In this document: positions 60,967-64,000 of the stretch, piece by piece | Numbering within the stretch: position 1 is the stretch's first letter | Layout of the letters: every line of letters starts with the position of its first letter | Assembly (NCBI GenBank): GCA_003667245.1 | Contig: RCNN01000020.1 | Span: forward strand, 28,470-92,469 | Direction: 5' to 3' | DNA length: 64,000 nt | DNA from: Heterostelium multicystogenum | Lineage: Eukaryota > Evosea > Eumycetozoa > Acytosteliales > Acytosteliaceae | Notes under the pieces: generated by a model | Databases searched by the model: none | Told to the model about the DNA's origin: nothing | The model's input: the letters and a program-made list of their open reading frames with translations, nothing else | Program-made: the position numbers and the translations under genes

Positions 60967-61746
60967 ATGAAAGCATTGCTGACCCTTTCCCTGCTGGCCG
61001 GCCTGTCTGCCCAGGCCCTGGCCGACAGCCCTGCGTCGCGCCTGGATGAAGTGCTCCAGCGCGGCGAAATGAGCGTCTGTACCACCGGCGACTACAAGCC
61101 CTACAGTTATTTACGCCCGGACGGCAGCTACGAAGGCATCGACATTTCGATGGCCCAGTCCCTGGCCAAGAGCCTTGGGGTGCAGGTGAAGTGGGTGCCG
61201 ACCACCTGGAAAACCCTGATGTCGGACTTCCTGGCCCAGCGCTGTGATATTGCGGTGGGTGGTATTTCAGTGTCCCTGGAGCGGCAGAAAAAGGCGTTTT
61301 TCAGCCAACCATTGGGCGTCGACGGCAAGATCCCGCTGGTGCGTTGCGCCGATGTGCAGCGCTATCAGACGGTGGAGCAGATCAACCAGCCGCAGGTACG
61401 CGTGATCGAGCCTGCGGGCGGCACCAATGAAGTATTTGCGCGGGCGCATTTGGGCAAGGCACAACTGACGCTGTTCCCGGATAACGTGACGATTTTCGAG
61501 GAACTGCTGGCGACAAGGCGGACGTGATGATCACCGACGCCAGCGAGGCGCGGTATCAGCAGAAGCTCAAGCCGGGACTGTGCGCGGTGAATCCCGAGCG
61601 GTACACTGCGCAGTACAGCGAAAAAGCGTTCCTGCTGCCCCGCGATGATGTCGCATGGAAGAGTTTACGTGGACCAGTGGCTGCACTTGAGCACGGTGAC
61701 CGGCGTGTACGACGGCATCATCAATCAGTGGCTGGCTGCGCCCTGA
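60967..61746 (+). CDS. PheC-like periplasmic substrate-binding or cyclohexadienyl dehydratase protein, frameshifted
   Basis: Signal peptide MKALLTLSLLAGLSAQALA is followed by a type II periplasmic-binding fold (VCTTGDYKPYSYLRPDGSYEGIDISMAQSLAKSLG, VAVGGIS-like DIAVGGISVSLERQKKAFF, EPAGGTNEVFARAHL). Breaks near 61512 and 61665 move the frame, which finishes with DVMITDASEARYQQKL and [21 protein letters not shown]. Length and motifs match PheC and related amino-acid-binding proteins. Its end overlaps the convergent cynR by 26 bp. Confidence 0.8.
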
Positions 61747-62590
61747 CCAGCTCGACAAACGCCCTGCACGCCGCACTGCGATAGCCTCCCTTGCGGCTGA
61801 GCAACGCCGCCGTGCGTTGCGGCAACGGCGGGCTCAGCGGCACCGCCTGCAACCCCGGCTGCACCTGGGCAATCGCGCTGGGCAGGATGGTCGCCAACTG
61901 CGTATTTCGTACGATTTCGATAAATCGCGCTGATGGAATTGGCCTCCATGGTGATCAGCGGTTTTCACCGCCTGGCTGCGAAAATACTCATCGATATAGC
62001 GACGCGTGGCGAAGCCGGCATTCAGCAGCACCAACGGCTGCTGGAGCCACGACTGTCGATCAATGCCGGGATGACCAGCGCTCACCACTACGCTCAACGC
62101 CTCGACAAACACCCCTTCACACTCGATATCCGGCAAATGCTCGCCGGTAAAACCGATGCCGATATCCAGCAAATCCTCCGTCAGTGCCGCCTCCATGCGG
62201 TCCTGGGTCAGCTCCTCGACACTCACTGTAATCCCCGGATACAGCCCGTTAAATCGCGCCAGCAGCGCCCGATTCAGGTAGGCGGTAAATGTCGGCGTCA
62301 TCGCCAGGCGCAAGCTGCCACGGCTCAGGTCCTGCACGTCATGCATGGCGCGGGTGCCGGCCTGCAGATCCTGCAAGGCCAGGCGCGCAAACCGCACATA
62401 GGCCTCGCCCAGCATCGGTCAGGCTGACGCGTCTGCCGGAACGGTCCAGCAGTGGCGCACCGAGAGTGTCTTCCAGTTGCCGGATCTGCTGCGACAAGGT
62501 CGGCTGCGACACATGCAGCGCCTCCGCCGCCCGGGTGAAATTACGGTGCTCGGCAACGGCCAGCAGGTAGCGGATATGACGCAGCAACAT
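61721..62590 (-). CDS. cynR: LysR-family regulator, CynR-like, frameshifted
   Basis: The start [44 protein letters not shown] is the typical CynR helix-turn-helix. Frames change near 62415 and 61930; the effector part includes [10 protein letters not shown]... and the C-terminus ends at TGA 61721-61723. It is divergent from cynT, matching the E. coli cynR-cynTSX layout, in which CynR activates in response to cyanate. Confidence 0.84.
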
Positions 62591-62616
62591 GGAAGGCGCT
62601 CCAACTATAGGCATGA

Positions 62617-62636
62617 CTTATAGAAACCATAATAAG
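62617..62636. promoter_or_regulatory. Candidate CynR binding site
   Basis: CTTAT and ATAAG form an inverted repeat with a 10-bp spacer between the divergent cynR and cynT starts, in the style of LysR-family boxes. It is 66 bp upstream of cynT. Confidence 0.45.
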
Positions 62637-62702
62637 CCGGTCTTGGACGCTATAGCTGAAAACTTCCATCCTTGCCCCATCAGCGACGCAAGGAGAACCA
62701 CC

Positions 62703-63348
62703 ATGCAAGATCTCATCGACGGCTTTCGCAAGTTCCAGGGTGAAGCCTTCACCAACGCAGCGACCTGTTCAAACACCTGGCTACCACGCAAAAACCCCGG
62801 CACGTTGTTCGTCGTCTTGTTCCGACAGCCGCGTAGTCCCGGAACTGCTGACCCAGCAGGAACCCGGTGACCTGTTTGTGATCCGTAACGCCGGCAACAT
62901 CGTCCCGTCCTACGGGCCGGAGCCTGGCGGCGTGTCGGCCACCGTCGAATACGCAGTGGCCGTTCTCGGCGTCAAGCGACATCGTGATCTGCGGCCACTT
63001 CCGACTGCGGTGCCATGACCGCGAATCTCCACCTGCAAATGCCTCGACCACTTGCCCGCCGTGGCCAACTGGCTGCGCCACGCCGAGTCGGCCAAGGTGA
63101 TCAACGCCGCCCGCACTCACGCATCGGATGCCGACCGGCTGAACTCGCTGGTACGGGAAAACGTGGTCGCCCAACTGGCCAACCTCAAGACCCACCCTTC
63201 CGTGGCCCTGGCCCTGGAACAAGGCCGGCTGAGCCTGCACGGCTGGGTCTACGACATCGAAAGCGGCGCCATCGACGCCCTGGATGGCCGCAGCGGGCGC
63301 TTCATGTCGCTGCTCGACCACCCGGCTACCCGTGCCCACGCCGCCTGA
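62703..63348 (+). CDS. cynT: Carbonic anhydrase, cyn operon type, frameshifted
   Basis: ATG 62703 begins [17 protein letters not shown]. Breaks near 62753, 62800, 62815, 62980 and 63030 spread the protein over frames that contain [49 protein letters not shown] and a CGH/DCGAM zinc-site block. The end is intact ([24 protein letters not shown]). The protein of about 214 residues is a beta-class enzyme that supplies bicarbonate for cyanase. Confidence 0.87.
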
Positions 63349-63378
63349 ACCTTATTCAAACCCCAAGAGGACATCACC

Positions 63379-63851
63379 ATGCTGCAATCCCAATTCGCCC
63401 AATCCCCACGCCTGGCCCTGGCCGACACCGTCATCGACATCAAGGCGCGCAAGAACTGTCATGGCAGGACCTCACCGGACGGCACCGGCCTGAGCCTGGC
63501 GTTCGTTACCGCAGCCCTGCTCGGCCAGCATCCGCTGCCTAAGGACGCTGCCGATGTGGTCTGCGACAAGCTTGGCCTCGACCAGGACGCCAGCCGCCTG
63601 CTGCAAACCGTGCCCTGCGCGGCAGCTTTCCGGGCGGCGTGCCGACGGACCCGACCATGTACCGTTTCTATGAAATGCTTGCAGGTCTACGGTTCGACCC
63701 TCAAGGCCCCTGGTGCACGAACAATTTGGCGACGGCATCATCAGCGCGATCAACTTCAAGCTGGACATCAAGAAGGTCGAAGACCCGGACGGCGGCTCCC
63801 GCGCGGTGATTACCCTGGATGGCAAAATACCTGCCGACCAAACCGTTCTGA
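63379..63851 (+). CDS. cynS: Cyanate hydratase (cyanase), frameshifted
   Basis: ATG 63379 begins [26 protein letters not shown]. Breaks near 63462, 63615, 63672, 63710 and 63835 scatter the rest, which contains [30 protein letters not shown] (catalytic Arg and Glu), [23 protein letters not shown] and [11 protein letters not shown] (catalytic Ser). It makes ammonia and CO2 from cyanate plus bicarbonate and is the second gene of the cyn operon. The protein has about 156 residues. Confidence 0.88.
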
Positions 63852-63906
63852 TTTGCCGGCAAACCGTCTACGCTCTTGGCACACCAACAAGATCGAGGGA
63901 CGGGTA

Positions 63907-64000
63907 ATGAAGGCAATGCTCCGAGCCACCTGGCTGCTGCTGTTATGTGTTGGCCTGGTGCACGCCGCCACCGCTGAGGAGGCGGATGCCCAAGCCGCCA
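63907..64000 (+). CDS. Start of an exported or membrane protein, cut by the window end
   Basis: ATG 63907, with a GAGGGA site, encodes MKAMLRATWLLLLCVGLVHA and then ATAEEADAQAA before the window ends. It is a signal peptide. The beginning resembles exported proteins such as mechanosensitive channel precursors, but the identity cannot be known from 31 codons. Confidence 0.5.
   Translation, partial: MKAMLRATWLLLLCVGLVHAATAEEADAQAA

Overview
The window reads as a chromosomal segment of a Pseudomonas of the fluorescens group. It is GC-rich, and nearly every recognisable protein matches a pseudomonad family: the HrpA helicase, AceK, an OprO/OprP-type porin, LpxO, CysK, YcgN, YcgL and RNase D, PxpABC, and a FabH-like/ECF sigma/anti-sigma trio whose order matches what I recall of PA3284-PA3286. 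REP/REPIN hairpins built on a GTGGGAGCGGGCTTGCTCGCG-type core recur between genes. No rRNA, tRNA, CRISPR array or insertion-sequence transposase was seen.

A dominant feature is technical. More than 30 genes carry one or more single-base insertions or deletions, mostly in short homopolymers, and two adjacent frames encode consecutive parts of one family protein. The density is high at 0-10 kb and 31-64 kb and low at about 18-30 kb, where hrpA (3.9 kb) and aceK are intact. This looks like uncorrected sequencing error in a draft assembly rather than mass gene decay. I therefore give whole-gene spans and describe the breaks.

Layout. 0-10 kb: small protein, TorF-type porin, DUF6279 lipoprotein, DEAD-box helicase, YbdG-like mechanosensitive channel, YcaC-type hydrolase with a divergent LysR gene, EamA transporter, azoreductase. 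9.7-14.8 kb: LysR gene, alpha/beta hydrolase, periplasmic cyclophilin, ABC exporter, aquaporin Z. 14.85-15.52 kb: a BrnT/BrnA toxin-antitoxin cassette bounded by a perfect 37-bp direct repeat that includes the 3' end of the neighbouring acyltransferase gene. 15.5-26.5 kb: DUF482-type acyltransferase, phosphate porin, sigma/anti-sigma/ketoacyl synthase operon, hrpA, aceK. 26.9-31.7 kb: chemoreceptor, two DMT transporters, LpxO. 31.9-36.3 kb: CysK, DUF748 protein, MoxR/VWA pair. 36.4-39.9 kb: pxpABC 5-oxoprolinase genes with a divergent LysR gene. 40-51.4 kb: housekeeping and hypothetical genes including oligopeptidase B, RarD, an exported ParB-like protein, YajD and an RNA methyltransferase. 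51.5-58.3 kb: nitroreductase, a very large frameshifted protein ending in an OspG/NleH-like minimal kinase fold, a hydroxyacid dehydrogenase, YcgL and RNase D. 58.4-64 kb: methyltransferase, glutamine synthetase-family enzyme, PheC-like periplasmic protein, and a cynR-cynT-cynS cyanate detoxification locus.

The most interesting items are the kinase-ended putative effector at 52.2-55.7 kb, the repeat-bounded brnTA cassette, the exported ParB-like protein, and an M61-like protein whose zinc-binding motif is degenerate. The metabolic genes point to nitrogen scavenging (5-oxoproline, cyanate, possibly polyamines), envelope adaptation (LpxO, porins, aquaporin) and standard central functions.
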